Assembly: GCF_020697055.1 (NCBI RefSeq)
Contig: NZ_JAJFBP010000012.1
Location: 1 to 64,000 of the forward strand
Length of the DNA: 64,000 nt
Direction of reading: 5' to 3'
Source: Panacagrimonas sp.
GTDB taxonomy: Bacteria > Pseudomonadota > Gammaproteobacteria > Nevskiales > Nevskiaceae
Positions 44,390-52,743 of the stretch are shown here, piece by piece. A program made the position numbers and the translations under genes. Position 1 is the stretch's first letter. Every line of letters starts with the position of its first letter. The notes beneath the pieces are model-generated. The model was not told where the DNA came from. It did no database searches and saw only the letters and a program-made list of their open reading frames with translations.

Positions 44390-44406
44390 TACTGAACCGC
44401 ATAGTA
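44390..44406. promoter_or_regulatory. Candidate TetR operator
   Basis: TACTGAACCGCATAGTA at 44390-44406 has matching TACT and AGTA ends around a 9-base centre, in the 96-base gap between the divergent pump operon and TetR gene, 34 bases before the TetR start. It is an incomplete palindrome, in the right place for a repressor site. Confidence 0.4.
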
Positions 44407-44439
44407 CATTTAATCGATCGACGACGACACGCAGTAGGA

Positions 44440-45102
44440 ATGGCTCCTTCCGGTCCCGGCGCACCTCCTTCCACGCCTCGCAAGGCCAAGCGTGCGCGCG
44501 GCCGTCCGAAGGATCTGGACAAGCGCGCCGCGGTCCTGTTGGCGGCCAAGAGGCTGTTCACGGCGCAGGGCCTGCCGGGCACCAGCATGGAGGCGATCGC
44601 CGACGCGGCCGGCGTCTCCAAGCTGACCGTCTACAGCCACTTCCGCAACAAGGAGGAGCTGTTCCGCGAGACCGTGTTCGCCAAGTGCAACGAGCACTGG
44701 CCAGAGGACGTTTTTGACGTGCAGATGCGTTCGCCGCTGCGCGAACGCCTGCGCCTGATCGGTCGCGGCTTCCTGGACCTGGTGCACAGCCAGGACGTCG
44801 TCAACATGTACCGGCTGATGGCCGCGGAAGGCCAATCGCGATTCGGTCGCCTGTTCTGGGAGTTCGGTCCCGAACGCACGCTGCAACGCTTCGCGCAGGT
44901 GCTGGAAGCGGCGCATCGCGCCGGTGAGCTGCACGTTCCCGATCCGCGTCGCGCGGCTTCGCACTTCTTCGTCATGCTGAAGGGCGAACACCACATCAAG
45001 GCGCTCGTCGGCGCGGCGCCTTCGCCGGACGCCGCCGAGCGCCAGCGTCACGTCGAGGACGTGATCGACGTGTTCCTGCGCGCGTACACGACGCAGCGCT
45101 GA
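44440..45102 (+). CDS. TetR family transcriptional regulator
   Basis: A 220-residue regulator from ATG 44440 (MAPSGPGAPPSTPRKAKRAR), preceded by AGGA. The DNA-binding domain is AAVLLAAKRLFTAQGLPGTSM, then AIADAAGVSKLTVYSHFRNKEEL (helix-turn-helix, about 50-75). The C-terminal helical domain (DLVHSQDVVNMYRLMAAEGQ) has the AefR-like layout (TetR_C_31 type). It is transcribed away from the RND operon, and probably represses it. Its stop is 1 base from the convergent LysR stop. Confidence 0.92.
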   Translation: MAPSGPGAPPSTPRKAKRARGRPKDLDKRAAVLLAAKRLFTAQGLPGTSMEAIADAAGVSKLTVYSHFRNKEELFRETVFAKCNEHWPEDVFDVQMRSPLRERLRLIGRGFLDLVHSQDVVNMYRLMAAEGQSRFGRLFWEFGPERTLQRFAQVLEAAHRAGELHVPDPRRAASHFFVMLKGEHHIKALVGAAPSPDAAERQRHVEDVIDVFLRAYTTQR

Positions 45103-45103
45103 C

Positions 45104-45985
45104 TCATCCGGCTTCGCCCAGCAGTTCGACCAGCGCCTGCAGCGAGGGGCTGGACCACACGCCCTTGCGCTGGATGCGGTACAGCGGCCGATCGATCGTC
45201 AACCCCTTCATCCGCACGACTTTCAGCGTGCCGGCCGCGAGCTCGGTGCGCACCGCCGAGATCGACAGCACCGCGATGCCCACGCCTGTGGCGACGGTGT
45301 GCTTGATCGCCTCGGTGCTGGCCAGGGTCATCGACGGTCGCAGCGCGATGCGCCGCGACGAGAACGCCTTCTCGGTGACCGCGCGCGTGCCCGAACCCAC
45401 CTCGTGCATCAACAGCGGCTGTTGCACGACCGCGGACAGCGGGGCGGGGTTGGTGCGCGTGATCGGATGGCCAGGCGCGGCGATCAGCACCAGCTCGTCG
45501 CGATCGAACACGCGGTAGTCCAGCAGCTCGCTGCCGACGATGCCCTCGGTGAATCCGATGTCCAGGTCGCTGGCGATCAGGCGCTGCTCGATGGCGCCCG
45601 TGCTGTCGACCTGCAGGAAGATCTCCACGTCGGGATGACGCCGACGGAAGCGCGCCAGCAGCGCCGGCATCAGGTAGGCGCCGACGGTGCGGCTGGCTCC
45701 GATGCGCAGGCGGCCGCGCACGCCGAGTTTCAGGTCCCGGATCGCCGACTCCGCGTCGGCTTCGAGCGCCACGAGGTTGTTGGCGTAGCCCTGCAGCAGG
45801 CGCCCGGCCTCGGTGAGGCGCACGCCGCGCGGCAGGCGTTCGAACAGCGTCACCCCGAGCGCGTGTTCGAAATCGCCGAGCTGCTTGGAGACCGCGGACT
45901 GGCTGATCTGCAATCGCTGCGCTCCGGCGCTGACGCTGCCGCTCGCCGCCACGGCCTGGAAGATCGAGAGGTGATTGAGGTTCAT
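45104..45985 (-). CDS. LysR family transcriptional regulator
   Basis: A 293-residue regulator. The winged helix is [37 protein letters not shown] (residues 1-37), and the substrate domain has [22 protein letters not shown] and [17 protein letters not shown], the common CbbR/CysL-type layout. Divergent from cysD across 113 bases containing a palindrome with LysR spacing (46003-46025), so it is a candidate activator of the sulfate-activation genes. It might instead act on a distant target. Confidence 0.9.
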   Translation of the reverse strand: MNLNHLSIFQAVAASGSVSAGAQRLQISQSAVSKQLGDFEHALGVTLFERLPRGVRLTEAGRLLQGYANNLVALEADAESAIRDLKLGVRGRLRIGASRTVGAYLMPALLARFRRRHPDVEIFLQVDSTGAIEQRLIASDLDIGFTEGIVGSELLDYRVFDRDELVLIAAPGHPITRTNPAPLSAVVQQPLLMHEVGSGTRAVTEKAFSSRRIALRPSMTLASTEAIKHTVATGVGIAVLSISAVRTELAAGTLKVVRMKGLTIDRPLYRIQRKGVWSSPSLQALVELLGEAG

Positions 45986-46002
45986 CGGGCGTCCTATGTA
46001 GT

Positions 46003-46025
46003 TTCTTCATGACATATATGAAGAA
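46003..46025. promoter_or_regulatory. LysR-type palindrome and cysD promoter region
   Basis: TTCTTCAT (46003-46010) pairs perfectly with ATGAAGAA (46018-46025) over a 7-base centre. It is AT-rich against the high-GC background. A TATTAT at 46036-46041, 58 bases before the cysD ATG (46099), could be the -10 box. Both fit a divergent LysR-regulated promoter. Confidence 0.55.
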
Positions 46026-46098
46026 CGTGTGTTTTTATTATGTCTCGGCTTGGCGTAGTCTGGCCCGCTTCGAAACTCCCTCCCGGGCCGAACCGATC

Positions 46099-47022
46099 AT
46101 GGAAGCCAGCGCGGCGTCGCCAGTGACGCTTACCCATCTGCAGCGACTCGAGGCCGAGTCGATCCACATCATGCGCGAGGTGGTCGCCGAGTCCGAGAAG
46201 CCGGTGATGCTCTACTCGGTGGGCAAGGACAGCGCCTGCATGCTGCATCTGGCGCGCAAGGCGTTCTATCCGGCGCCGCCGCCATTCCCGCTGCTACACG
46301 TCGACACGACGTGGAAGTTCCGCGCGATGTACGAGCTGCGCGACCGGATGGCCGAGGAATCCGGCATGGAGCTGCTCGTCTACCAGAACCCGGAAGCCAA
46401 GGCCAAGGGCATCAACCCGTTCGACCACGGTTCGTTGCACACCGATCTGTGGAAGACCGAAGGCCTGAAGCAGGCGCTCGATCTGTACGGCTTCGACGTC
46501 GCCTTCGGCGGTGCGCGCCGCGACGAGGAGAAATCGCGCGCCAAGGAGCGCATCTTCTCGTTCCGCTCCGCCAACCATCGCTGGGAGCCCAAGAGCCAGC
46601 GACCGGAACTGTGGAATCTCTACAACGCGCGCAAGGCCAAGGGCGAGAGCATCCGCGTCTTCCCCATCTCGAACTGGACCGAGCTCGACATCTGGCAGTA
46701 CATCCACCTCGAGAACATCCCGATCGTGCCGCTGTACTTCGCCGCCGAGCGTCCGACGGTCGAGCGCGACGGCCTGCTGCTGATGGTCGACGACGATCGA
46801 TTCCGCCTGAAGCCGGGTGAGAAGCCGGTGATGCGCTCGGTGCGCTTTCGCACGCTGGGCTGCTATCCGCTGACCGGCGCGGTGGAAAGCACCGCCGACA
46901 CGCTGCCGCGCGTGATCCAGGAGATGCTGCTGACGACGACCTCGGAGCGGCAGGGCCGCATCATCGACAAGGACGCGGGCAGCGCGAGCATGGAGAAGAA
47001 GAAGCAGGAGGGATATTTCTGA
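46099..47022 (+). CDS. cysD: Sulfate adenylyltransferase subunit 2
   Basis: A 307-residue ATP sulfurylase small subunit, forming APS from sulfate and ATP with CysN. The start ATG 46099 ([23 protein letters not shown]) is preferred over in-frame ATGs at 46009 because the family begins with [12 protein letters not shown]. The PP-loop is [16 protein letters not shown] (near 42-57), and [18 protein letters not shown] and [19 protein letters not shown] follow. The stop overlaps the cysNC ATG by one base (TGATG). Confidence 0.96.
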   Translation: MEASAASPVTLTHLQRLEAESIHIMREVVAESEKPVMLYSVGKDSACMLHLARKAFYPAPPPFPLLHVDTTWKFRAMYELRDRMAEESGMELLVYQNPEAKAKGINPFDHGSLHTDLWKTEGLKQALDLYGFDVAFGGARRDEEKSRAKERIFSFRSANHRWEPKSQRPELWNLYNARKAKGESIRVFPISNWTELDIWQYIHLENIPIVPLYFAAERPTVERDGLLLMVDDDRFRLKPGEKPVMRSVRFRTLGCYPLTGAVESTADTLPRVIQEMLLTTTSERQGRIIDKDAGSASMEKKKQEGYF

Positions 47023-48938
47023 TGAGCGCCCCCGCAACGACGCCGGCCTACGTCACCGACGAGCTGATCGCCCGCGACATCGATGAGTACCTGCGCCGCC
47101 ACCAGCACAAGAGCCTGCTGCGCTTCATCACCTGCGGGTCGGTCGACGACGGCAAGTCCACGCTGATCGGCCGCTTGCTGTACGACTCGAAGATGATCTT
47201 CGAGGACCAGCTCGCCGCACTGGAGGCCGATTCGAAGAAGGTCGGCACGCAGGGCCAGGAGATCGACTTCGCGCTGCTGGTCGACGGCCTCGCGGCCGAG
47301 CGCGAGCAGGGCATCACCATCGACGTCGCGTACCGGTTCTTCTCCACCGAGAAGCGCAAGTTCATCGTCGCGGACACGCCGGGCCACGAGCAGTACACGC
47401 GCAACATGGTCACCGGCGCCTCGACCGCCGACCTCGCGATCATCCTGATCGACGCGCGCAAGGGCGTGCTGACGCAGACGCGCCGGCACTCGTACCTGGC
47501 GCACCTGATCGGCATCCGCAATCTCGTGCTGGCCGTCAACAAGATGGACCTGATCGGATACGACCAGGGCCGATACGAGGCGATCGTCGAGGACTACCGC
47601 GCGTTCGCCAGGAGCATCGGCATCACCGAGTTCGTGGCGATGCCGATCTCGGGCTTCAAGGGCGACAACATCACCGCGCCGTCGCCGAATACCCCGTGGT
47701 ATCCGGGTCCCACGCTGATGGCGCACCTGGAGACGGTCGAGCTCGACACCGCGATCGACCAGCGCAAGCCGTTCCGTCTGCCGGTGCAGTGGGTCAACCG
47801 CCCGAACCTGGATTTCCGCGGGTTCTCGGGGCTCGTCTCCAGCGGCGTGATCAAGCCCGGTGACGGCGTGCGCGTGCTGCCCAGCGGCAAGACCAGCACC
47901 GTCACGCGCGTCGTCACGTTCGAAGGCGATCTGCCCCAGGCCGTCGCAGGCCAGTCGGTGACGCTGTGCTTCGCCGACGAGATCGACTGCTCGCGCGGCG
48001 ACGTCATCACGCGCGCCGACCAGCCCACCGAAGTCGCCGACCAGTTCGAGGCGACGGTGGTGTGGATGAGCGACGAAGCGCTGGTTCCCGGCCGGCCGTA
48101 CTGGTTGAAGATCGGCGCGCAGACCGTGACCGCGCGCGTCCACGCGCCCGAGTACCAGATCAACATCAACACGCTCGAGCACATCGCGATCAAGACGCTG
48201 GAGCTCAACGCGATCGGCGTCACCAAGATCACGCTCGAGCGCGCGATTCCGTTCGAGGCCTATGCGGAAAGCCGCGCGCTCGGCGGCTTCATCCTGATCG
48301 ACAAGTTCAGCAACGCCACCGTCGCCGCCGGCATGCTGCAGTTTTCCTTGCGGCGCGCGCAGAACGTGCACTGGCAGGCGCTGGACGTGACGCGTGAACT
48401 GCGCGCCGGCCTCAAGAGCCAGCGACCCGCGGTGCTCTGGTTCACCGGGCTGTCGGGTTCGGGCAAGTCGACGATCGCCAACTTGGTCGAGAAGAAGCTG
48501 GCGCACATCGGCAAGCACACGTTCCTGCTCGACGGCGACAACGTGCGCCACGGCCTGAACAAGGATCTGGGCTTCACGCAGGCGGACCGTATCGAGAACA
48601 TCCGCCGCATCGGTGAAGTGGCGCGCCTGATGACCGACGCCGGCCTGATCGTGCTCTCGGCCTTCATCTCGCCGTTCCGCGCGGAACGCGAACTGGCGCG
48701 CTCGCTGATCCCGCAGGGGGAGTTCGTCGAGGTGTTCGTCGACACGCCGCTGGCCGAAGCCGAGAAGCGCGACGTCAAGGGTCTCTACAAGAAGGCACGC
48801 AGCGGCCAGCTGCCGAACTTCACCGGCATCGATTCGCCGTACGAGGCGCCCGAGGCGCCGGAGATCCGCATCGACACGACGCAGATGACCGCGGAGCAGG
48901 CGGCCGACGCGATCGTGGCCTACCTGCTGGACCAGTGA
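47022..48938 (+). CDS. cysNC: Bifunctional sulfate adenylyltransferase subunit 1 / adenylylsulfate kinase
   Basis: A 638-residue fusion. The N-terminal GTPase part has P-loop [12 protein letters not shown] (39-50), switch motifs [11 protein letters not shown] and [12 protein letters not shown], and NKMD, plus two beta-barrel domains. The C-terminal APS kinase begins near residue 466, with [18 protein letters not shown] (476 onward) and [16 protein letters not shown]. The GTPase drives APS synthesis with CysD; the kinase makes PAPS. It is followed after 20 bases by a TauE-family gene. Start codon overlaps cysD. Confidence 0.97.
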   Translation: MSAPATTPAYVTDELIARDIDEYLRRHQHKSLLRFITCGSVDDGKSTLIGRLLYDSKMIFEDQLAALEADSKKVGTQGQEIDFALLVDGLAAEREQGITIDVAYRFFSTEKRKFIVADTPGHEQYTRNMVTGASTADLAIILIDARKGVLTQTRRHSYLAHLIGIRNLVLAVNKMDLIGYDQGRYEAIVEDYRAFARSIGITEFVAMPISGFKGDNITAPSPNTPWYPGPTLMAHLETVELDTAIDQRKPFRLPVQWVNRPNLDFRGFSGLVSSGVIKPGDGVRVLPSGKTSTVTRVVTFEGDLPQAVAGQSVTLCFADEIDCSRGDVITRADQPTEVADQFEATVVWMSDEALVPGRPYWLKIGAQTVTARVHAPEYQININTLEHIAIKTLELNAIGVTKITLERAIPFEAYAESRALGGFILIDKFSNATVAAGMLQFSLRRAQNVHWQALDVTRELRAGLKSQRPAVLWFTGLSGSGKSTIANLVEKKLAHIGKHTFLLDGDNVRHGLNKDLGFTQADRIENIRRIGEVARLMTDAGLIVLSAFISPFRAERELARSLIPQGEFVEVFVDTPLAEAEKRDVKGLYKKARSGQLPNFTGIDSPYEAPEAPEIRIDTTQMTAEQAADAIVAYLLDQ

Positions 48939-48960
48939 ACCGTCCCGCGGTCTGCAGGTG

Positions 48961-49746
48961 GTGATCGAGTGGATCAACGTCGCGGCCGGTTTCGGCGTGG
49001 GCGTGCTCGTGGGGCTGACCGGCGTCGGCGGCGGCTCGTTGATGGCGCCGCTGCTGCTGCTGGTCTTCGGTGTGGCGCCGGCGGCGGTGGTGGGAACCGA
49101 TCTCTGGTTCGCCGCGATCACCAAGGTTTTCGGCGCCTGGATCCACGGCAAGAAAGGCTCGATCGACTGGGAGGTGCTGCGGCGCCTGTTCATGGGCAGC
49201 ATCCCGGCCGTGCTGTTGACGATGGCGTGGCTGCACCTGGGCGGCGGCCACACGTTCATGGCGCTGTGGACCAAGAAGGCCATCGGCATCGTGCTGGTGG
49301 TGACGGCGGTGGCGGCGCTGTTTCGCGCGCAGATCCTCGACTTCGGCCGGCGCCGCCGGCTCGGCTCGCCCGAGACGTTCAAGCGCATCCAGCCGGGTCT
49401 CACCGTCGCAGGTGGCGCGGTCATCGGCTGCCTGGTCACGCTGACCTCCATCGGCGCCGGTGCACTGGGCGCGGTGATCCTGCTGTACCTGTATCCGTTG
49501 CGGATGAAGCCGCAGACGCTGGTCGGCACGGACATCGTCCATGCCATCCCGCTGACGGTGCTCGCGGGCAGCGGCCATCTGTGGATGGGCAATGTCGACG
49601 TGCGCCTGCTGGGCTGGCTGCTCATCGGCTCCATTCCGGGAATCATCCTGGGCTCGCTCGGCGCGAGCCGCGCGCCGCAGAAGGTGCTGCGACTGCTCAT
49701 CACCGGCGTTCTCACGCTGGTGGGTGTGAAGATGATCGTCAGCTAG
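48961..49746 (+). CDS. TauE/SafE sulfite exporter family protein
   Basis: A 261-residue membrane protein from GTG 48961 (or 48958). About 7-8 hydrophobic segments: AAGFGVGVLVGLTGVGGGSLM with the glycine-rich TauE motif (GVGGGSLMAPLLL), LRRLFMGSIPAVLLTMAW, a second repeated motif in VTLTSIGAGALGAVIL, and a C-terminal RLLITGVLTLVGVKM. The family moves sulfite, sulfoacetate or other sulfur anions. Its position directly after cysNC suggests export or uptake of a sulfur oxyanion in the same pathway. Confidence 0.88.
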   Translation: MIEWINVAAGFGVGVLVGLTGVGGGSLMAPLLLLVFGVAPAAVVGTDLWFAAITKVFGAWIHGKKGSIDWEVLRRLFMGSIPAVLLTMAWLHLGGGHTFMALWTKKAIGIVLVVTAVAALFRAQILDFGRRRRLGSPETFKRIQPGLTVAGGAVIGCLVTLTSIGAGALGAVILLYLYPLRMKPQTLVGTDIVHAIPLTVLAGSGHLWMGNVDVRLLGWLLIGSIPGIILGSLGASRAPQKVLRLLITGVLTLVGVKMIVS

Positions 49747-49816
49747 AGGATCGACGGAGCGCGCGCGATCGCTGATCCTCTGGCGTCCCGGTTCGCCAAT
49801 GCATCAGGAGCAGACG

Positions 49817-50581
49817 ATGAGCGAGGAAGTCCAGGTCGCGGTGGCCGACGGCATCATGACCGTCACGATCAACCGTCCGGCGGCGCGCAACGCGGTGAAC
49901 CGCGCGGTCGCCTTCGGCATCGGCGATGCGATGAAGGCGCTCGACGAGGATGCGTCGATCCATGCGGCGATCATCACCGGCGCCAGCGGCACGTTCTGCT
50001 CGGGCATGGACCTCAAGGCCTTCGTCAGCGGCGAGCTGCCGATCGTGCCGGGCCGCGGATTCGCCGGCATCGCCGAGGCGCCGCCCTCGAAACCCTTGAT
50101 CGCCGCGGTGGAAGGCTTCGCGCTCGCCGGCGGTTTCGAGATCGCGATCTGCTGCGACCTGATCGTGTCGGCGGACAACGCCAAGTTCGGCATTCCCGAG
50201 GTCAAGCGCGGCCTGGCCGCGGGCGCGGGGGGTCTCGTGCGCCTGCCGCGCCAGATTCCGCGGCGCGTCGCGATGGAGCTCGCGATCACCGGCGATTTCA
50301 TATCGGCGCAGCGCGCCTACGAGCTCGGCCTGATCAATCGCATCGTGCCCGCCGGACAGGCGCTGGAAGCGGCCACGGCGCTCGCCCGGACGATCGCGGC
50401 CAACGGTCCGATCGCCGTCAAGGCGAGCAAGCAGATCATCGAGCAGTCGCAGGACTGGCCGCACGGCGACGCGATCCCGCGCCAGCAGCCGTTCCTGGAC
50501 GCGGTATTCAGGAGCTCGGACGCCATTGAAGGCGCGCGCGCCTTCGCAGAGAAGCGCGCGCCGGTCTGGAAGGGGAAGTAG
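49817..50581 (+). CDS. Enoyl-CoA hydratase/isomerase family protein
   Basis: A 254-residue crotonase. Start ATG 49817 (MSEEVQVAVADGIMTVTINRP), with AGGAG six bases before it. The oxyanion-hole region is FCSGMDLKAFVSGE, and the second-half ALAGGFEIAICCDLIVSADNAKFGIPEVKRGL has both usual catalytic Glu positions (GFE and PEV). It would hydrate enoyl-CoA esters in beta-oxidation or a ring-cleavage pathway. It is the first gene of the catabolic-looking block and is followed by wreckage, not by its expected partners. Confidence 0.88.
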   Translation: MSEEVQVAVADGIMTVTINRPAARNAVNRAVAFGIGDAMKALDEDASIHAAIITGASGTFCSGMDLKAFVSGELPIVPGRGFAGIAEAPPSKPLIAAVEGFALAGGFEIAICCDLIVSADNAKFGIPEVKRGLAAGAGGLVRLPRQIPRRVAMELAITGDFISAQRAYELGLINRIVPAGQALEAATALARTIAANGPIAVKASKQIIEQSQDWPHGDAIPRQQPFLDAVFRSSDAIEGARAFAEKRAPVWKGK

Positions 50582-50639
50582 TCGCGAGCTCGTTGCGCCG
50601 TATCGCTCCCTGGCCACCGAAGGGGTCAGCGTCTCGCCG

Positions 50640-50860
50640 CGCAGAGCGCGGCACGTCGGGCGGCTTGCCGGTCTGCAGTTCGGTGGCGGTCGCGCATTTG
50701 GCCCAGTACTGCTTCTCGTCGGCCGCGCTCAGCGGCCCGACACGTAACGCTTGTAGCACAGCAGGTTGGATCGCCAGCCGGTGATGTGGATCCACAGCTG
50801 CGACTCCGGCGCGTTGGCGCTGTAGCGCAGGCCGCTGACCGGCTCGGTGCCCACGGCCAA
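50640..50860 (-). pseudogene. Remnant of a MpaB/DUF2236-family oxygenase gene
   Basis: On the minus strand one frame reads YSANAPESQLWIHITGWRSN then LLCYKRYV and stops; the next frame continues VGPLSAADEKQYWAKCATATELQTG, then KPPDVPRS. Joined across a one-base shift near 50740, this matches the DUF2236 (oxygenase MpaB) pattern of DPxxQLWxH, then CYERYV-GPLSxAExxxYW and AELQ. Only about 70 residues of a family of about 300 remain. The boundaries are approximate. Decayed gene, not expressed as a protein. Confidence 0.65.
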
Positions 50861-50869
50861 CCTGGAGTT

Positions 50870-51331
50870 CCCGGAGAACGCCTCACGCTCGGCGCGGCGC
50901 TGTTCGACGCCATCCTCGAGCACCGCGAAGGCGTGGTGATGAGCCGCCACGAGTGCGACGACACCTGGAACCTGATCGCGAATGCGGACCGGCGCGTGCA
51001 CCTGGCCATTCCCGAGATGCTGGACGAGCTGCGCTCGCTGCGCGAAGAGCCGAGGGCCGGCCACGCGTTCCCGTTCATCCTCGCCGCGGGCGAGCGCTGC
51101 CGCAGCGCGCACGGCGAGATCGACGTGGTGATCGAGCGCGACGAGGACCTGCGCCGGGGGACGGTATCGCTGCCTCACGGTTACGGCATGCGCCATCGCG
51201 GTGGTGCGCCGATCCGGCCGCAGATCAACCGGCCGACTCACTCGGCGCACTGCGACTCGCTGTCGCGCACGCCATACCACAAGTACGTGCCGGTGCAGAT
51301 CCTTGCCGCGGCTTCCCCAGCTGCAACCTGA
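50870..51331 (+). pseudogene. C-terminal remnant of a molybdopterin oxidoreductase
   Basis: One plus-strand frame carries pieces of the C-terminus of a BisC/formate-dehydrogenase-type molybdopterin enzyme: TLGAALFDAILEHREGVVMS, then AFPFILAAGERC, then GEIDVVIERDEDLRRGTVSL, PHGYGMRH, then GPQINR-like RPQINRPTHSAHCDSLS and TPYHKYVPV. The N-terminal 500-plus residues, with the cofactor and cluster sites, are missing, and the segment normally between GERC and the GEIDV strand (about 40-45 residues) is deleted. No start with a Shine-Dalgarno is seen. It ends directly before the OYE gene. Confidence 0.75.
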
Positions 51332-51338
51332 GACCGTC

Positions 51339-52571
51339 ATGACCGAACGCCTGATCGCGCAGCCGTTGGCGCTTGCCCGCGGCCGCGCCATACCAAACCG
51401 CATCGCGAAGTCCGCGCTGAGCGAGGCGCTGGGCACGCTCGACAACCGCGTGACGCCGGAGCTCGTGCGGCTTTATCGCCGCTGGGGGGCGGGCGGCGCG
51501 GGGCTGCTGATCACCGGCAACGTGATGGTCGATCGCCGCGCGCTCGGCGAACCGGGCAACGTCGTGGTCGAGGACGAGCGCGACCTGCTGATGCTGCAGC
51601 AGTGGGCCGCCGCCGGCAGCGCGCGCGGCACGCGGGTGTGGATGCAGATCAACCATCCCGGCAAGCAGGCGCCACGCGGCATGAACCGCGAGAACGTCGC
51701 GCCGTCGGCGATCAGCTTCGGCGAACGCCTCGCCCCGTTCTTCCCGGTGCCCCGCGCACTGGCCAACGCGGAGATCGAGGAGATCATCACGCGCTTCGGC
51801 AACACCGCCGCGATCGCGAAAAAGGCGGGCTTCGACGGCGTGCAACTGCACGGCGCACACGGCTACCTGATCAGCCAGTTCCTGTCGCCGCACCACAACC
51901 AGCGCGAGGACGCCTGGGGCGGCACCGCGGTGAAGCGCCGTCGCTTCGTGACGCAGCTGTTCCGCGAAGTGCGGCGCCGCGTGGGCGACGACTTTCCGGT
52001 CGGCATCAAGCTCAACTCTGCCGACTTCCAGCGCGGCGGCTTCACCGAGGCCGAATCGCTGGGCGTGATCAACGTGCTGGACCGGGCCGGCATCGACCTG
52101 ATCGAGATCTCCGGCGGTACCTACGAGGAGCCGGCGATGCAGGGTCTTCGGAAAAAGGCTTCGACCGTTGGGCGAGAGGCATACTTCCTCGAGTTCGCCG
52201 ACAAAGTGCGCGCCCAATCCGACGTGCCGTTGATGGTGACCGGCGGCTTCCGCAGCGTGGCCGGCATGGAAGGGCCGCTGCGCGCCCAGGCGCTGGACCT
52301 TGTCGGTCTGGGCCGGATCTTCGCGGTCGAGCCCGATGCGCCGTCCCGGCTGTTGCGCGGCGAGGAGACCCGCCATCAGGTGCGACCGCTCAGCACCGGA
52401 ATCCGCTATCTCGACCAGATGGGCTCGCTCGAGGTCACCTGGTACACGCGCCAGCTGCATCGCATGGGCCGCGGGGGCAGCCCGGTGCCGGACGAAAACC
52501 CGCTCAAATCCTTCGTATTCGATCTGCGCGACAAGGGCCTGGGCATCCTGCGTACGCGCCTGCGGGCCTGA
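51339..52571 (+). CDS. NADH:flavin oxidoreductase (Old Yellow Enzyme family)
   Basis: A 410-residue TIM-barrel flavoprotein, start ATG 51339 (MTERLIAQPLALARGRAIPNRI). FMN and substrate motifs: MQINHPGKQAPRG, VQLHGAHGYLISQFLSPHHN (near 178-197, the His-x-x-His pair of the active site), REDAWGG and VGIKLNSADF; the C-terminal GLGRIFAVEP binds FMN phosphate. This subfamily reduces activated C=C bonds such as enones. With the downstream BVMOs it could supply saturated ketones, an inference. Confidence 0.88.
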   Translation: MTERLIAQPLALARGRAIPNRIAKSALSEALGTLDNRVTPELVRLYRRWGAGGAGLLITGNVMVDRRALGEPGNVVVEDERDLLMLQQWAAAGSARGTRVWMQINHPGKQAPRGMNRENVAPSAISFGERLAPFFPVPRALANAEIEEIITRFGNTAAIAKKAGFDGVQLHGAHGYLISQFLSPHHNQREDAWGGTAVKRRRFVTQLFREVRRRVGDDFPVGIKLNSADFQRGGFTEAESLGVINVLDRAGIDLIEISGGTYEEPAMQGLRKKASTVGREAYFLEFADKVRAQSDVPLMVTGGFRSVAGMEGPLRAQALDLVGLGRIFAVEPDAPSRLLRGEETRHQVRPLSTGIRYLDQMGSLEVTWYTRQLHRMGRGGSPVPDENPLKSFVFDLRDKGLGILRTRLRA

Positions 52572-52743
52572 ACCCACCAACCCCGCGCGTGCGAAAAGGA
52601 GGGTGAACCCTACCCACCCACCCACGGCCACCGGCCGACCCCCCCCTACGGGGAGTTAGCAGATCGTCGCGTCCTTGGGTACGGTTTCATCTGGGCTGCT
52701 CCGGCGGCTCGCCGACCATACCGACTACGAGGAGAAAGTTTCC

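Larger units (their letters stand above)
50582..51338. other. 757-base non-functional stretch of gene remnants
   Basis: The interval between the hydratase and the OYE gene has no intact coding frame. It contains two opposite-strand gene remnants (DUF2236 on the minus strand, molybdopterin enzyme on the plus strand) and no visible insertion sequence or tRNA. It marks decay of an earlier, larger oxidoreductase cluster. Confidence 0.7.

Noticed and set aside
46009-46098. Upstream ATG (46009) as cysD start
   Set aside because: It lies inside the LysR-type palindrome and before the probable -10 box; the added residues are not conserved.
50786-51331. An intact 181-residue gene in place of the molybdopterin remnant
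   Set aside because: The first 30 residues are unlike any family, the domain lacks its N-terminal three quarters and an internal block, and no ribosome binding site is present.
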